Shown here in pieces: positions 25,073 to 33,124 of a DNA stretch of 64,000 bases. The notes under the pieces were generated by a model. That model did not search any database, was not told the origin of the DNA, and saw nothing but the letters and a program-made list of their open reading frames with translations. The position numbers were made by a program, and so were the translations under genes. This stretch comes from Aurantiacibacter gangjinensis (GTDB lineage: Bacteria; Pseudomonadota; Alphaproteobacteria; Sphingomonadales; Sphingomonadaceae). The stretch covers positions 124,001-188,000 of the forward strand of contig NZ_CP018097.1 in NCBI RefSeq assembly GCF_001886695.1, read 5' to 3'. Within the stretch, counting starts at the first letter, position 1. Each line of letters begins with the position of its first letter.

Positions 25073-25942
25073 TTGCCACGCGCCTTCGAATACTTCGTCG
25101 CCATCGATTGGTCGGGCGCGCAGGGGGCCTCGCACAAGGCGATTGCGATGGCGGTTGCGCACGCCCGGGGCGGAGCGCCCGTCCTTGTCGAGCGGGAGCG
25201 TGGCTGGTCCCGCGAAGAGGTAATTGCGGTTCTGCGAGATACGTTGCCGGCTAATTCACTGGTCGGTCTCGATCTCGGCATTGGGTTTCCCCACGCCGAT
25301 TGCGGCGCCTACTTTCCCGATTGGAACGAGAGCCCGCCCGATGCGCCATCTCTATGGTCGCTCGTAGACGCCAACTGCGCCGACGACCCGCATCTGGCCG
25401 CCACCAGCTTCGTCGATCACCCGCAAGCCAGCCGCCATTTCCGCCGCCACGGAGGACGCGAGGGCGCGACGTTCGGAGGCGGACAGGGCCGCTTTCGCGT
25501 AGCAGAGGAAGAGCAGCGCAAGCTCGGCTGCAAACCTTATTCCAATTTCAACCTGGTCGGCGCGGCGCAGGTCGGCAAATCGAGCCTTACCGGCATGCGG
25601 ATGCTGCACGCCTTGCGTGGCGACATTTCCGTGTGGCCGGTCGACCCATTGCCGAGGACCGGACCGGTGATCGTCGAGATCTACACCACAATCGCGGCCC
25701 TTGCCGCCGGGCGCAGCGCTTCGCGCGCCAAGATGCGCAGCTATGAAGAGTTGAATGATGCGCTAGCCGTTTTAGGCAGTGCGCCGGTTGTCGCAAAAGG
25801 GCCGGTCGACGATCATTCCACCGACGCGCTTCTGACAGCCGCCTGGCTGCGCAAGGTCGCCGGCGACGCGTCGCTCTGGTCACCGGCAGCCATGACATCG
25901 GAAATCGCGCGCACCGAAGGCTGGACCTTCGGCGTGTCCTGA
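25073..25942 (+). CDS. Uncharacterised protein with RNase H-like (DUF429-like) features
   Basis: The 289-residue protein starts with a strand-like FVAIDWSGAQGASHKAIA, has a second acidic strand VGLDLGIGFP, and ends with VDDHSTDALLTAAWLR. The Asp in each of these three positions matches the layout of RNase H-fold nucleases and the DUF429 family. The only start available is TTG 25073, in the same frame as the preceding gene and four bases after its stop, so it may rely on coupled translation. Function is unproven. It could be a nuclease or a degenerate relative. Confidence 0.55.
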   Translation: MPRAFEYFVAIDWSGAQGASHKAIAMAVAHARGGAPVLVERERGWSREEVIAVLRDTLPANSLVGLDLGIGFPHADCGAYFPDWNESPPDAPSLWSLVDANCADDPHLAATSFVDHPQASRHFRRHGGREGATFGGGQGRFRVAEEEQRKLGCKPYSNFNLVGAAQVGKSSLTGMRMLHALRGDISVWPVDPLPRTGPVIVEIYTTIAALAAGRSASRAKMRSYEELNDALAVLGSAPVVAKGPVDDHSTDALLTAAWLRKVAGDASLWSPAAMTSEIARTEGWTFGVS

Positions 25943-25952
25943 CAGGCGAGCC

Positions 25953-26354
25953 TCAGCGGCGGCGCATGGCGCGGATTTCCTCGACGCGCGGATCGAGCGA
26001 AGGGCGCGACAGACCCTTCGTGTCATCATCGTCTACCCCAAGGAATTGCGTTGCATGGCTTGCCGGCGCGGGGTTCAGGAAGCGGCCTTGCGCCTGCATC
26101 TCGCGGATGATCTCGACATTCTCTTCTTCCACCATGCCGGCAGTGCGAACGCCGTCATAGATCCACCAGAACACCATCGGGATAAGACCGATGATCGTGC
26201 AGGACAGGATCAGCTGCGTGATGGCGGTGCCGGTGCGGCCAAGGTAGAAGCGGTGAGCGCCCAGAAAGCCGAGCACGAACCACAGAAGGTAAGCGACACC
26301 GGTCGATTTCCGGCTGGCTTCGTAGATAAGGTGATCCTGTGTCGGTGCGTCCAT
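25953..26354 (-). CDS. TM2-domain protein
   Basis: The protein has 133 residues from ATG 26354 (GGGA seven bases upstream). The TM2 domain is at about residues 15-65: AYLLWFVLGFLGAHRFYLGRT, then a second span and WWIYDGVRT. The Arg-Phe-Tyr-x-Gly hinge between two helices defines the family. The 65-residue C-terminal tail is polar and probably cytoplasmic. The role is unknown. Extending the frame upstream to 26459 would add nothing TM2-like and approaches the tRNA-Thr promoter. Confidence 0.85.
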   Translation of the reverse strand: MDAPTQDHLIYEASRKSTGVAYLLWFVLGFLGAHRFYLGRTGTAITQLILSCTIIGLIPMVFWWIYDGVRTAGMVEEENVEIIREMQAQGRFLNPAPASHATQFLGVDDDDTKGLSRPSLDPRVEEIRAMRRR

Positions 26355-26484
26355 CGTGCGTTCCCAATCGTCCCGCCGCGCCTTCAAGCATAGCGGCGCG
26401 TCCATTTCCATGGCGAAATTTGCCAGATCGGGCTGGATTTTCACGATGCTTTCGATCAAAGGGGCACCCGCTTTGACGAGAAGT

Positions 26485-26560
26485 GCCGGCTTAGCTCAGT
26501 TGGTAGAGCAGTTGATTTGTAATCATCAGGCCAGGGGTTCGAATCCTCTAGCCGGCACCA
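26485..26560 (+). tRNA. tRNA-Thr (anticodon TGT)
   Basis: A full 76-base cloverleaf with encoded CCA: acceptor GCCGGCT/AGCCGGC, D-arm GCTC/GAGC, anticodon loop TTTGTAA (TGT, reading ACA), T-arm AGGGG/CCTCT with TTCGAAT. The anticodon stem GTTGA/TCATC contains one U-U mismatch at 28-42. It is followed by TTTTCCC. Confidence 0.96.
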
Positions 26561-26586
26561 TTTTCCCGACTTCGTCAGGCACGGCC

Positions 26587-27939
26587 TCAGACCTTGTTGG
26601 AGTCCTCAATAGTTTCCTCGCCCGATGCCGAGGATACGAGCGCGATGCCGAAAGCCAGCACGCCCACGCGCCCAGCCACCATCAGCACGATGACCAGCAG
26701 CTTACCGAATTCGGAAAGGTCGCCCGTCACGCCCATGCTGAGGCCCACCGTGCCAAGCGCGGAGACGACTTCAAACACCAGCGTGCCGAGAAGGACTGAC
26801 GGCTCCGAAACGGTCAGCACTAGCGTCGCCAGCACCACCACTGTGAGGTAAAAGACCAGCACGGCGGCGGCGGCCTTTATCTTCGCATTCTCGATAATAT
26901 GGTGAAGGATATGAACGGCCTTTTTCTGCCGCAGGGCCGCAACGGTCGATGCGATGAGAGTCGCCACGGTCGTTACCTTGATGCCGCCACCCGTGCCGGA
27001 TGGTGACGCGCCCAGCGCCATGGTGACGATCACCAGCAGGAAGGCCGTCGGTCCGACCGTGCCTGTCGCCACCACGTTGAAACCGGCCGTCGTCGAACTG
27101 GTCATGGCTTCGAAAAAGGCCACCAACCAGCGCTGACCATCGGGCATGCCTGCCATGCGCGCATCGCCCAGACCGAGGATGATCGTGGTGGGCACAATCA
27201 GGGCGAAAACCACGATCAGGACGACCCGGTTCGTATAGGAAAGGCGGAGCCGTCCCTCGCGGAACGAGCAGCGCGCGTCCCATGCTAGTAGAAAACCGAT
27301 AGCGCCGAGAAGGCAGAGGATCGAAATGACCATCAGGACGGCCGGTGCTGCGAGAAAGCCTTGCAGACTATTGCCGAATAGGTCGAGTCCGCCGGTGCAG
27401 AAGGCGGACACCGTGTGGAAGATCGCGAACCATACTGGCTGCGCGACATCTTCAGCGCGGAACGCGAGATAGAGCAGCACCGCGCCGACCGCCTGCACGC
27501 CTAGCGTGTAAAGCACGACCGTCTTGCAGAAGCCATATATGTTTGTGTCGTCCGGCAGTGAGAAATCGGTGCGCGTTTGCTGCTCGGTTTCCTGCCCGGT
27601 CTCTTCTTCGTAATCCTTTAAACGCCGACGGCTTTTTGTGATGAGGGTTCCGAGTGCGAAGGTTGCGATCGTCATATAGCCGATGCCGCCGATTTGGATC
27701 AGCAGCATGACGATGACGTGGGACGCGGTGGAATAGTCGTCTGCAAGGCTTAGCGTGGTCAGCCCGGTCGTCGTGAGGGCGGAGACCGAGGTGAAAAGGT
27801 GGTCGATCGGGCTAGCGCTGTCGAAGCCCTCCACGATCAGCAATGCCACGAAGCCGATCGCTGCAATCGCGCAATAGATCAGCAGGAGCTGCTTCGCCGA
27901 GTTAAGGCCCTCGAACCAGTCCTTCAGCGTGGCGAACAT
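26587..27939 (-). CDS. TrkH/KtrB-type potassium uptake channel subunit
   Basis: The 450-residue protein has four pore-loop repeats with the selectivity-filter glycines: SALTTTGLTTL near residue 55, AFCTGGLDLF near 168, SSTTAGFNVV near 290 and SALGTVGLSMG near 400. The Asp/Gly-rich cytoplasmic segments of the TrkH/TrkG/KtrB superfamily are also present. It imports K+ with a regulatory TrkA/KtrA partner, which is not in this window. It lies downstream of the sodium-pump rhodopsin on the same strand with 141 bases between. Between them is a strong hairpin, so co-transcription is uncertain. Confidence 0.93.
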   Translation of the reverse strand: MFATLKDWFEGLNSAKQLLLIYCAIAAIGFVALLIVEGFDSASPIDHLFTSVSALTTTGLTTLSLADDYSTASHVIVMLLIQIGGIGYMTIATFALGTLITKSRRRLKDYEEETGQETEQQTRTDFSLPDDTNIYGFCKTVVLYTLGVQAVGAVLLYLAFRAEDVAQPVWFAIFHTVSAFCTGGLDLFGNSLQGFLAAPAVLMVISILCLLGAIGFLLAWDARCSFREGRLRLSYTNRVVLIVVFALIVPTTIILGLGDARMAGMPDGQRWLVAFFEAMTSSTTAGFNVVATGTVGPTAFLLVIVTMALGASPSGTGGGIKVTTVATLIASTVAALRQKKAVHILHHIIENAKIKAAAAVLVFYLTVVVLATLVLTVSEPSVLLGTLVFEVVSALGTVGLSMGVTGDLSEFGKLLVIVLMVAGRVGVLAFGIALVSSASGEETIEDSNKV

Positions 27940-28003
27940 GAAAGGCCCGTTCCCGCGATGTGAGCTATCCGCATCAAGCTGGCGCTATGCCGGACACGTG
28001 AAA

Positions 28004-28032
28004 CGGTCGACCGGCATCGCACCGGTCGACCG
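28004..28032 (-). terminator. Strong hairpin between the rhodopsin and trkH-like genes
   Basis: A perfect 11-bp inverted repeat (CGGTCGACCGG / CCGGTCGACCG) with a 7-base loop lies 49 bases past the rhodopsin stop. On the minus strand it is followed by TTTCACG, a poor T-run. It could be a weak terminator, an mRNA-stabilising structure or a 5' leader element of the trkH-like gene. Confidence 0.45.
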
Positions 28033-28080
28033 CGTTCATTTGGCAGGCCAGCAACCATCACGGCTGCGGCGATGCGAGGA

Positions 28081-28992
28081 TCAGACGGAACCGGTACGGC
28101 TCCGGTCTTCGTCGAGGACATTCTCCTCGCGCTCGTCGGCGGTCAGCTGGTTACGCGAGGGCGTGTGCACCATCATCGCGACACCGGCAGCGCGGTAGCC
28201 CAGCTCTGCCGAGCGGCGCAGCGCCACCTGGCTCAGCATCACACCGAAGACCAGCTTCGAGGTAACGTCGGCGACGGTGTACAGCGTCTGGCGAACGACG
28301 ACGCCCGTCGCGCTGCCATCGATGACCGGCCACATATAGGCGATCGGGTAGATGGCCCAGGTGATGACGAGGAACCAGAAGCAGTTGATCAGGCCCTTGC
28401 GCACCTCATTGCTGGCCTCTCCCTGCGGATCGCGCACGGCATTGGCGAGCACCAGGATCATCCAGATCATGAAGACGGTGGAGATAGCGCCCCAGATCCA
28501 CAGCTGTTCGCCGTTCTCATAACCTGCGATACCGGCGGCAGCAGGCTCGAAATACTGGCCGACATAGCCGGTGATGATCATGGCGATGCCGGTGAAGGTC
28601 AACAGGCCCCACTTCTTGAACAGCGCGGCGCCCGTGAACCCGGCGACGACGACAAGCTGTGTCATCAATAATGGGACGTCGATCATCCAGTTCATGTAGC
28701 GATAGCCGTTGGAGAAGCGCTCTCCATCGACAACCTGGAAGGTTTGCGTCGCGGGATTGAAAGCGAAGCTCTCGTTCCACAGCATCCACAACTGGCCGAT
28801 CTCCAGCGCGGCGGACACCATCACCACGGCGGAGATGATCGACGTGGCGCGAAAGGCGGGGTGTGTCTGATATGCGGTCATGGCGAAATACACCAGGCCC
28901 GCGGCGAATACGGCTACTGTGAAGGCAAAGGCATGGCGAACCATGTCATATTGCCACACCGCATATTCTACGAAGTTCTCGATTGTCGGCAT
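28081..28992 (-). CDS. Light-driven sodium pump rhodopsin (NDQ, KR2-like)
   Basis: The 303-residue, seven-helix microbial rhodopsin has the retinal Schiff-base Lys246 in YTVADVTSK with counter-ion partner Asp242. Helix C reads [15 protein letters not shown]: Arg98, Asn101, Asp105 and Gln112 replace the Asp-Thr-Asp/Glu set of proton pumps. Asn-Asp-Gln at this exact spacing is the signature of the KR2 sodium-pump family. Other KR2-like stretches are [25 protein letters not shown] and His20, which aligns with KR2 His30. A good ribosome site (GGAAGGA) precedes ATG 28992. The polar C-terminal tail of 45 residues is longer than in KR2. No beta-carotene dioxygenase gene for retinal is nearby. Substrate choice is inferred from motifs. 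Confidence 0.93.
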   Translation of the reverse strand: MPTIENFVEYAVWQYDMVRHAFAFTVAVFAAGLVYFAMTAYQTHPAFRATSIISAVVMVSAALEIGQLWMLWNESFAFNPATQTFQVVDGERFSNGYRYMNWMIDVPLLMTQLVVVAGFTGAALFKKWGLLTFTGIAMIITGYVGQYFEPAAAGIAGYENGEQLWIWGAISTVFMIWMILVLANAVRDPQGEASNEVRKGLINCFWFLVITWAIYPIAYMWPVIDGSATGVVVRQTLYTVADVTSKLVFGVMLSQVALRRSAELGYRAAGVAMMVHTPSRNQLTADEREENVLDEDRSRTGSV

Positions 28993-29061
28993 TGCTTTTC
29001 CTTCCGCAATGGACCGCTATCGACCAGACTTTGCCTGCGCTTTTACGCTTTGAACGGCCGC

Positions 29062-29082
29062 GGTCGTCTAAACAAGACGACC
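29062..29082. promoter_or_regulatory. Inverted repeat upstream of the rhodopsin gene
   Basis: The arms GGTCGTC and GACGACC (7 bp) flank TAAACAA, 70-90 bases upstream of the rhodopsin start. It lies between the ugd terminator and the rhodopsin gene, so it could be an operator or part of the leader. No known regulator site was recognised. Confidence 0.35.
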
Positions 29083-29113
29083 CCCCGATTGCCGATCTAA
29101 ATGTTTTTTAACC

Positions 29114-29133
29114 AAAAAGCCAACCTAGGCTTT
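29114..29133 (-). terminator. Terminator of ugd
   Basis: Directly after the ugd stop codon the minus strand has the stem AAAGCC / GGCTTT with a 6-base loop and a run of five T. The stem is short but position and T-run fit a terminator. Confidence 0.6.
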
Positions 29134-30438
29134 CTACCGCCCCACGCCGACATAGGTGAAACCGTGCTTCTCCACATCGTGGCGGCTGTAGAGATTGCGA
29201 AGGTCCACGAGGATCGGTGCTTTCAGCAAACTCTTCACGCGGTCGAGGTCGAGCGCGCGGAACGTGTCCCATTCGGTCACGATCACGGCGGCGTCGGCGC
29301 CATCGAGAGCGTCGTAGGGTCCGTCGCAATAGGTGACGTTGTCGATCACCTTTTTTGCCTGCTCCATGCCCTCGGGATCGTAGGCTTTCACCGCGATGCC
29401 GGCATCCTGTAACGCCTGCACGATGCTGATGGCTGGCGAATCGCGCATGTCATCGGTGTTGGCCTTGAAAGTGAGGCCCAGCACAGCAACGGTCTTGCCG
29501 TGCTGTTCGCCGCCGCCCAGCGCCTGGATGACCTTGCGGCCCATGGAGCGCTTGCGCTGGTCGTTCGACTGGACGACGCTTTCCACGATCCGCAGCGGCG
29601 CTTCGTAGTCCTGTCCGGTCTTCAGCAAGGCCAGCGTATCCTTGGGAAAACAGCTGCCGCCATAGCCCGGGCCCGGCATGAGGAAACGGTTGCCGATGCG
29701 CGTGTCGAGGCCGATGCCCTTGGCCACATCGCGCACATCCGCGCCCACTTTCTCGCACAAATCGGCGATTTCATTGATGAACCCGATCTTGGTCGCGAGG
29801 AAAGCGTTGGCAGCGTATTTGGTCAGTTCCGCGCCGCGACGGCTCATGGCGATCAGCGGGCTCTCGTTCCGCGTGAGCGGGCGATAGATTTCTTCCAGCA
29901 CCGCCTCGGCGTGCTCGTCATTCACGCCGATCACCACGCGGTCGGGCCGCTTGAAATCGTCGATCGCCGCGCCTTCGCGCAGGAATTCGGGGTTCGATGC
30001 GACCGAGAACTGAAGGTCCGGCGCTTCCTCGCGGATAATGCGTTCCACCTCGTCGCCCGTGCCGACGGGCACGGTGGATTTGTCCACCACCACCACGCCA
30101 TCGGGCAAAAGCGGCGCCATCTCCCGCGCGGCAGCATAGACGTAGGACAGGTCTGCATGGCCATCGCCGCGGCGGCTCGGCGTGCCGACCGCGATAAACA
30201 CAGCATCCGCGCCGGGCAGCGCCTCGGGCAGGTCGAGCGTGAAGGACAGGCGGCCGGCCTCCACGTTCTTGGCCACCAGTTCGTCCAGCCCAGGTTCGAA
30301 AATCGGAATTTCCCCGCGCAGCAAGGCGTCGATCTTCGACTGGTCCTTGTCCACGCAGACCACATCGTGCCCGAAATCGGCGAAGCAGGCTCCAGATACG
30401 AGCCCTACATAGCCGGTGCCGATCATCACGATGCGCAT
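29134..30438 (-). CDS. ugd: UDP-glucose 6-dehydrogenase
   Basis: The enzyme oxidises UDP-glucose to UDP-glucuronate with two NAD+, feeding polysaccharide or glycolipid synthesis. From ATG 30438 the protein has 434 residues. The Rossmann motif is MIGTGYVGLVSGACFADFGH, the catalytic Cys is in GYGGSCFPKDT at about residues 258-268, and the NAD/UDP-binding C-terminal domain has VLGLTFKANTDDMRDSPA. Frame extension upstream to 30648 lacks family similarity. The convergent-side neighbour is the rhodopsin gene; upstream on the same strand is queF. Confidence 0.96.
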   Translation of the reverse strand: MRIVMIGTGYVGLVSGACFADFGHDVVCVDKDQSKIDALLRGEIPIFEPGLDELVAKNVEAGRLSFTLDLPEALPGADAVFIAVGTPSRRGDGHADLSYVYAAAREMAPLLPDGVVVVDKSTVPVGTGDEVERIIREEAPDLQFSVASNPEFLREGAAIDDFKRPDRVVIGVNDEHAEAVLEEIYRPLTRNESPLIAMSRRGAELTKYAANAFLATKIGFINEIADLCEKVGADVRDVAKGIGLDTRIGNRFLMPGPGYGGSCFPKDTLALLKTGQDYEAPLRIVESVVQSNDQRKRSMGRKVIQALGGGEQHGKTVAVLGLTFKANTDDMRDSPAISIVQALQDAGIAVKAYDPEGMEQAKKVIDNVTYCDGPYDALDGADAAVIVTEWDTFRALDLDRVKSLLKAPILVDLRNLYSRHDVEKHGFTYVGVGR

Positions 30439-30515
30439 AAGAAACGATCCCCTGAAATGGTCTGCCGCGCCTTTAGAGGATCGGTGGTTAAGGAAGCAAG
30501 TTTGGCTCTCAGCCT

Positions 30516-30983
30516 TTAGCCCCGTCCGCGATAGCCCTGCACGCCCTGGTCGGGCAGCCACAGATCGGCGGGCGGCGCACCGCTTTGCCAGAATACGTCG
30601 ATGGGAATGCCGCCGCGCGGATACCAATAGCCGCCGATGCGCAGCCATTGCGGCTTCATCTCATCGAACAGCCGCTGACCGATGCCCACAGTCACATCCT
30701 CATGAAAGCCATTATGGTTGCGGAAGGAACCGAGAAACAGCTTCAGGCTCTTGCTCTCGACGATGGTTTCAGCAGGCGCATAATCGATCACGAGATGCGC
30801 GAAGTCTGGCGCGCTGGTGACGGGGCATAGCGATGTGAATTCCGGCGCAGAGAACCGTACCAGATATGTCGTGCCCGCGCGCGGGTTTGGGACATAGTCC
30901 AGCACGGCCTCTTCGGGCGAAGCGGGCAGGCTGCTCGTCTGGCCCAGATGCAGCGGGTTCGTGGTCTTCTGATCGTCGCTCAT
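30516..30983 (-). CDS. queF: NADPH-dependent preQ0 reductase QueF (short type)
   Basis: This enzyme reduces 7-cyano-7-deazaguanine (preQ0) to preQ1 in queuosine synthesis. From ATG 30983 it has 155 residues, the unimodular (YkvM-type) length. The catalytic Cys53 sits in FTSLCPVT with Asp60 nearby, and the QueF motif region [20 protein letters not shown] contains the substrate-binding Glu and His. It could work with the VUT-family importer at 5047-5787. No other que gene is seen in this window. Confidence 0.95.
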   Translation of the reverse strand: MSDDQKTTNPLHLGQTSSLPASPEEAVLDYVPNPRAGTTYLVRFSAPEFTSLCPVTSAPDFAHLVIDYAPAETIVESKSLKLFLGSFRNHNGFHEDVTVGIGQRLFDEMKPQWLRIGGYWYPRGGIPIDVFWQSGAPPADLWLPDQGVQGYRGRG

Positions 30984-31067
30984 GGCCGCCCAAATGGCGC
31001 GAGTTCGCATCATCCGCAAGATGGCAGGCGGTTTACGCGGGGGCGCAGCTTGGTTACGCCCGCTGGC

Positions 31068-31910
31068 ATGACACCACTTGTAACTACGGACTGGCTTGCC
31101 AACGAGCTCGATGCAGGCGACCTTGTCGTGATCGACGCCACCTTGCACTTGCCAGGCGCCCAGCGCGATGCGGCAGCAGAATACATCGCCAGCCATATTC
31201 CCGGAGCGCGGTTTCTCGACCTTGCCACTCTCGCCGATCCGCACAGCGCAGTGCCTTCGGCCATTCCCACGCGGGCGCAGTTCCAATCGCGGATGCGCAG
31301 GCTGGGAGTGCCGAACGATGCGCGCATCGTGCTTTATGATGCATCGGACCTTAGAAGTTCCTGCCGGGCATGGTTCATCATGCGGCATTACGGCAGGCGG
31401 GACGTCGCTATTCTCGACGGCGGTTTCGGCAAATGGGGCGCGGAAGGACGCATTGTCGACCACGGCGCGTCATCGTTCGAAGAAAGCGGCTTTGTCGCCG
31501 GTGTGGGGGAATGCGAGATCCGCCAGAAAGCGGACATGTTGCTGAATATCGATAGCGGCGCGGAACAGGTGGCCGATGCCCGCGACGCCGCGCGCTTCAC
31601 CGGCGACGCTGCTGACGCAGTGCACGATCTGCCCGGCGGCCATATTCCCGGCGCGCGCAATCTCTTCTTCAGGGATCTGCTGACGGAGGATGGGACTTTC
31701 CGACCGGTGGAAGAACTGGAGGAAGTCTTCCGCAATGCAGGCATCGACCCGGCGAAACCGCTCGCTGCAAGTTGCGGCAGCGGGGTGACGGCATCGGTCG
31801 TGCTATTCGCGCATTACTTGCTCGGCCACACGCATGGCGCGCTCTACGATGGCAGCTGGAGCGAATGGGGCGCAGACCCGGCCACACCGAAAGCGACAGG
31901 CCCAGCATGA
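31068..31910 (+). CDS. sseA: 3-mercaptopyruvate/thiosulfate sulfurtransferase
   Basis: The 280-residue protein has two rhodanese domains. The first is inactive and the second has the active loop CGSGVTASV (Cys near residue 233), the form typical of mercaptopyruvate sulfurtransferases. The start [14 protein letters not shown] at ATG 31068 is the normal family beginning. Its stop overlaps the start of metC (ATGA), which is consistent with a shared role in sulfur amino-acid turnover. Confidence 0.92.
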   Translation: MTPLVTTDWLANELDAGDLVVIDATLHLPGAQRDAAAEYIASHIPGARFLDLATLADPHSAVPSAIPTRAQFQSRMRRLGVPNDARIVLYDASDLRSSCRAWFIMRHYGRRDVAILDGGFGKWGAEGRIVDHGASSFEESGFVAGVGECEIRQKADMLLNIDSGAEQVADARDAARFTGDAADAVHDLPGGHIPGARNLFFRDLLTEDGTFRPVEELEEVFRNAGIDPAKPLAASCGSGVTASVVLFAHYLLGHTHGALYDGSWSEWGADPATPKATGPA

Positions 31911-33124
31911 GCGACAAGCCGCATAAACCCGCAACGCGCGCGGTCGAGGCCGGTCGGCGGCGCGAATGGACATCGGTCCCGGGTCAAAGCGGCGGCGTGG
32001 TCAATCCGCCCGTATGGCGGGCCAGCACGCATCTCTACGACGACATGGCAGATCACCTCGCCGGCAGGCCGAACGAGGACGGCCATTTCTATTACGGCCG
32101 GCGCGGCGGGCCCACGCAATGGGCGCTTTGCGATGCCTTGACGCAGCTGGAGCCGGGGGCGGACGGCACGGAGCTTTTCCCCAGCGGCGTTGCCGCCATC
32201 GCGTGCGCCCTCCTTGCCCTGCTGCGGCCCGGCGATGTGCTGTTGGTGCCCGACAATGCCTATGAGCCCACGCGCAATATCGCCCTCGGCATGCTCAAGC
32301 AGTTCGACATCGAAGCGCGCCCCTTCGATCCGCTTGATATTGATGACTACACGAAGAATTTCTGTCCGCGCACGAAAGCGGTGATGATGGAGAGTCCGGG
32401 CAGCCTTACAATGGAAATCTGTGACGTGCCCTTGCTGGCTGCGATAGCGCATGACCAGAAGGCTCTCAGCATCATCGACAATACCTGGGCAACACCGCTG
32501 GGATTTCCGGCTCTGGCACGCGGCTGCGACATCGCCGTGATGAGCCTCACCAAACATGTCGGCGGCCATTCTGATATCATGATGGGGAGCGTGTCTGCGG
32601 CAAAGCCGCTTATCGGACGCATCCGGCGGCAAGCGCAATTAATGGGACAGGTCGTCTCACCGGACGATGCCGCCCTTGCCCTGCGCGGCCTCAGAACCAT
32701 GCCGCTGCGGCTGGAGCGCGCAACCGAAAGTGCGCGCCGCGTCGCACAATTCTTGTCCGAACGACCCGAAGTTTCTGCCGTGCTTTGCCCACTTCTTCCC
32801 GGCACGCACGATCACGAATTGTGGCAGCGCGATTTCACCGGCGGCTGCGGTTTGTTCAGCTTCGTGCTGGCGAAAGGTGCGGACGCAAACGCGCGCAGCC
32901 GCCTGATCGACAGCCTCGACCTGTTTGGCATCGGCTATAGCTGGGGAGGGTTCGAAAGCCTTGCCATCCCCTTCGACCCCGCGCCGATCCATACGCGTCG
33001 CCCATGGCCGCCGGGGATCGATAGCGGCAGCGGGCTAGGCGTGCGCCTGTCTATCGGGCTAGAAGACGCAGACGATTTGATCGCCGACCTTTCGCGCGGT
33101 CTCGACAGCATGGGAATGGCATGA
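31907..33124 (+). CDS. metC: Cystathionine beta-lyase
   Basis: The enzyme is a PLP-dependent lyase of the Cys/Met metabolism family, cleaving cystathionine to homocysteine, pyruvate and ammonia. The 405-residue protein shows the PLP Lys in MSLTKHVGGHSD near residue 220, the cofactor region SGVAAIACALLALLRPGD, and the Asp of IIDNTWATPL. YYGRRGGPTQ is typical of the beta-lyase group, and the C-terminal SWGGFESLA is conserved. Start and stop overlap both neighbours by four bases. Confidence 0.92.
   Translation: MSDKPHKPATRAVEAGRRREWTSVPGQSGGVVNPPVWRASTHLYDDMADHLAGRPNEDGHFYYGRRGGPTQWALCDALTQLEPGADGTELFPSGVAAIACALLALLRPGDVLLVPDNAYEPTRNIALGMLKQFDIEARPFDPLDIDDYTKNFCPRTKAVMMESPGSLTMEICDVPLLAAIAHDQKALSIIDNTWATPLGFPALARGCDIAVMSLTKHVGGHSDIMMGSVSAAKPLIGRIRRQAQLMGQVVSPDDAALALRGLRTMPLRLERATESARRVAQFLSERPEVSAVLCPLLPGTHDHELWQRDFTGGCGLFSFVLAKGADANARSRLIDSLDLFGIGYSWGGFESLAIPFDPAPIHTRRPWPPGIDSGSGLGVRLSIGLEDADDLIADLSRGLDSMGMA

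Noticed and set aside
28081-28992. Reading the rhodopsin as a proton pump (proteorhodopsin or xanthorhodopsin)
   Set aside because: The proton-acceptor Asp and donor Glu/Asp positions in helix C are Asn101 and Gln112, which match the sodium-pump group.
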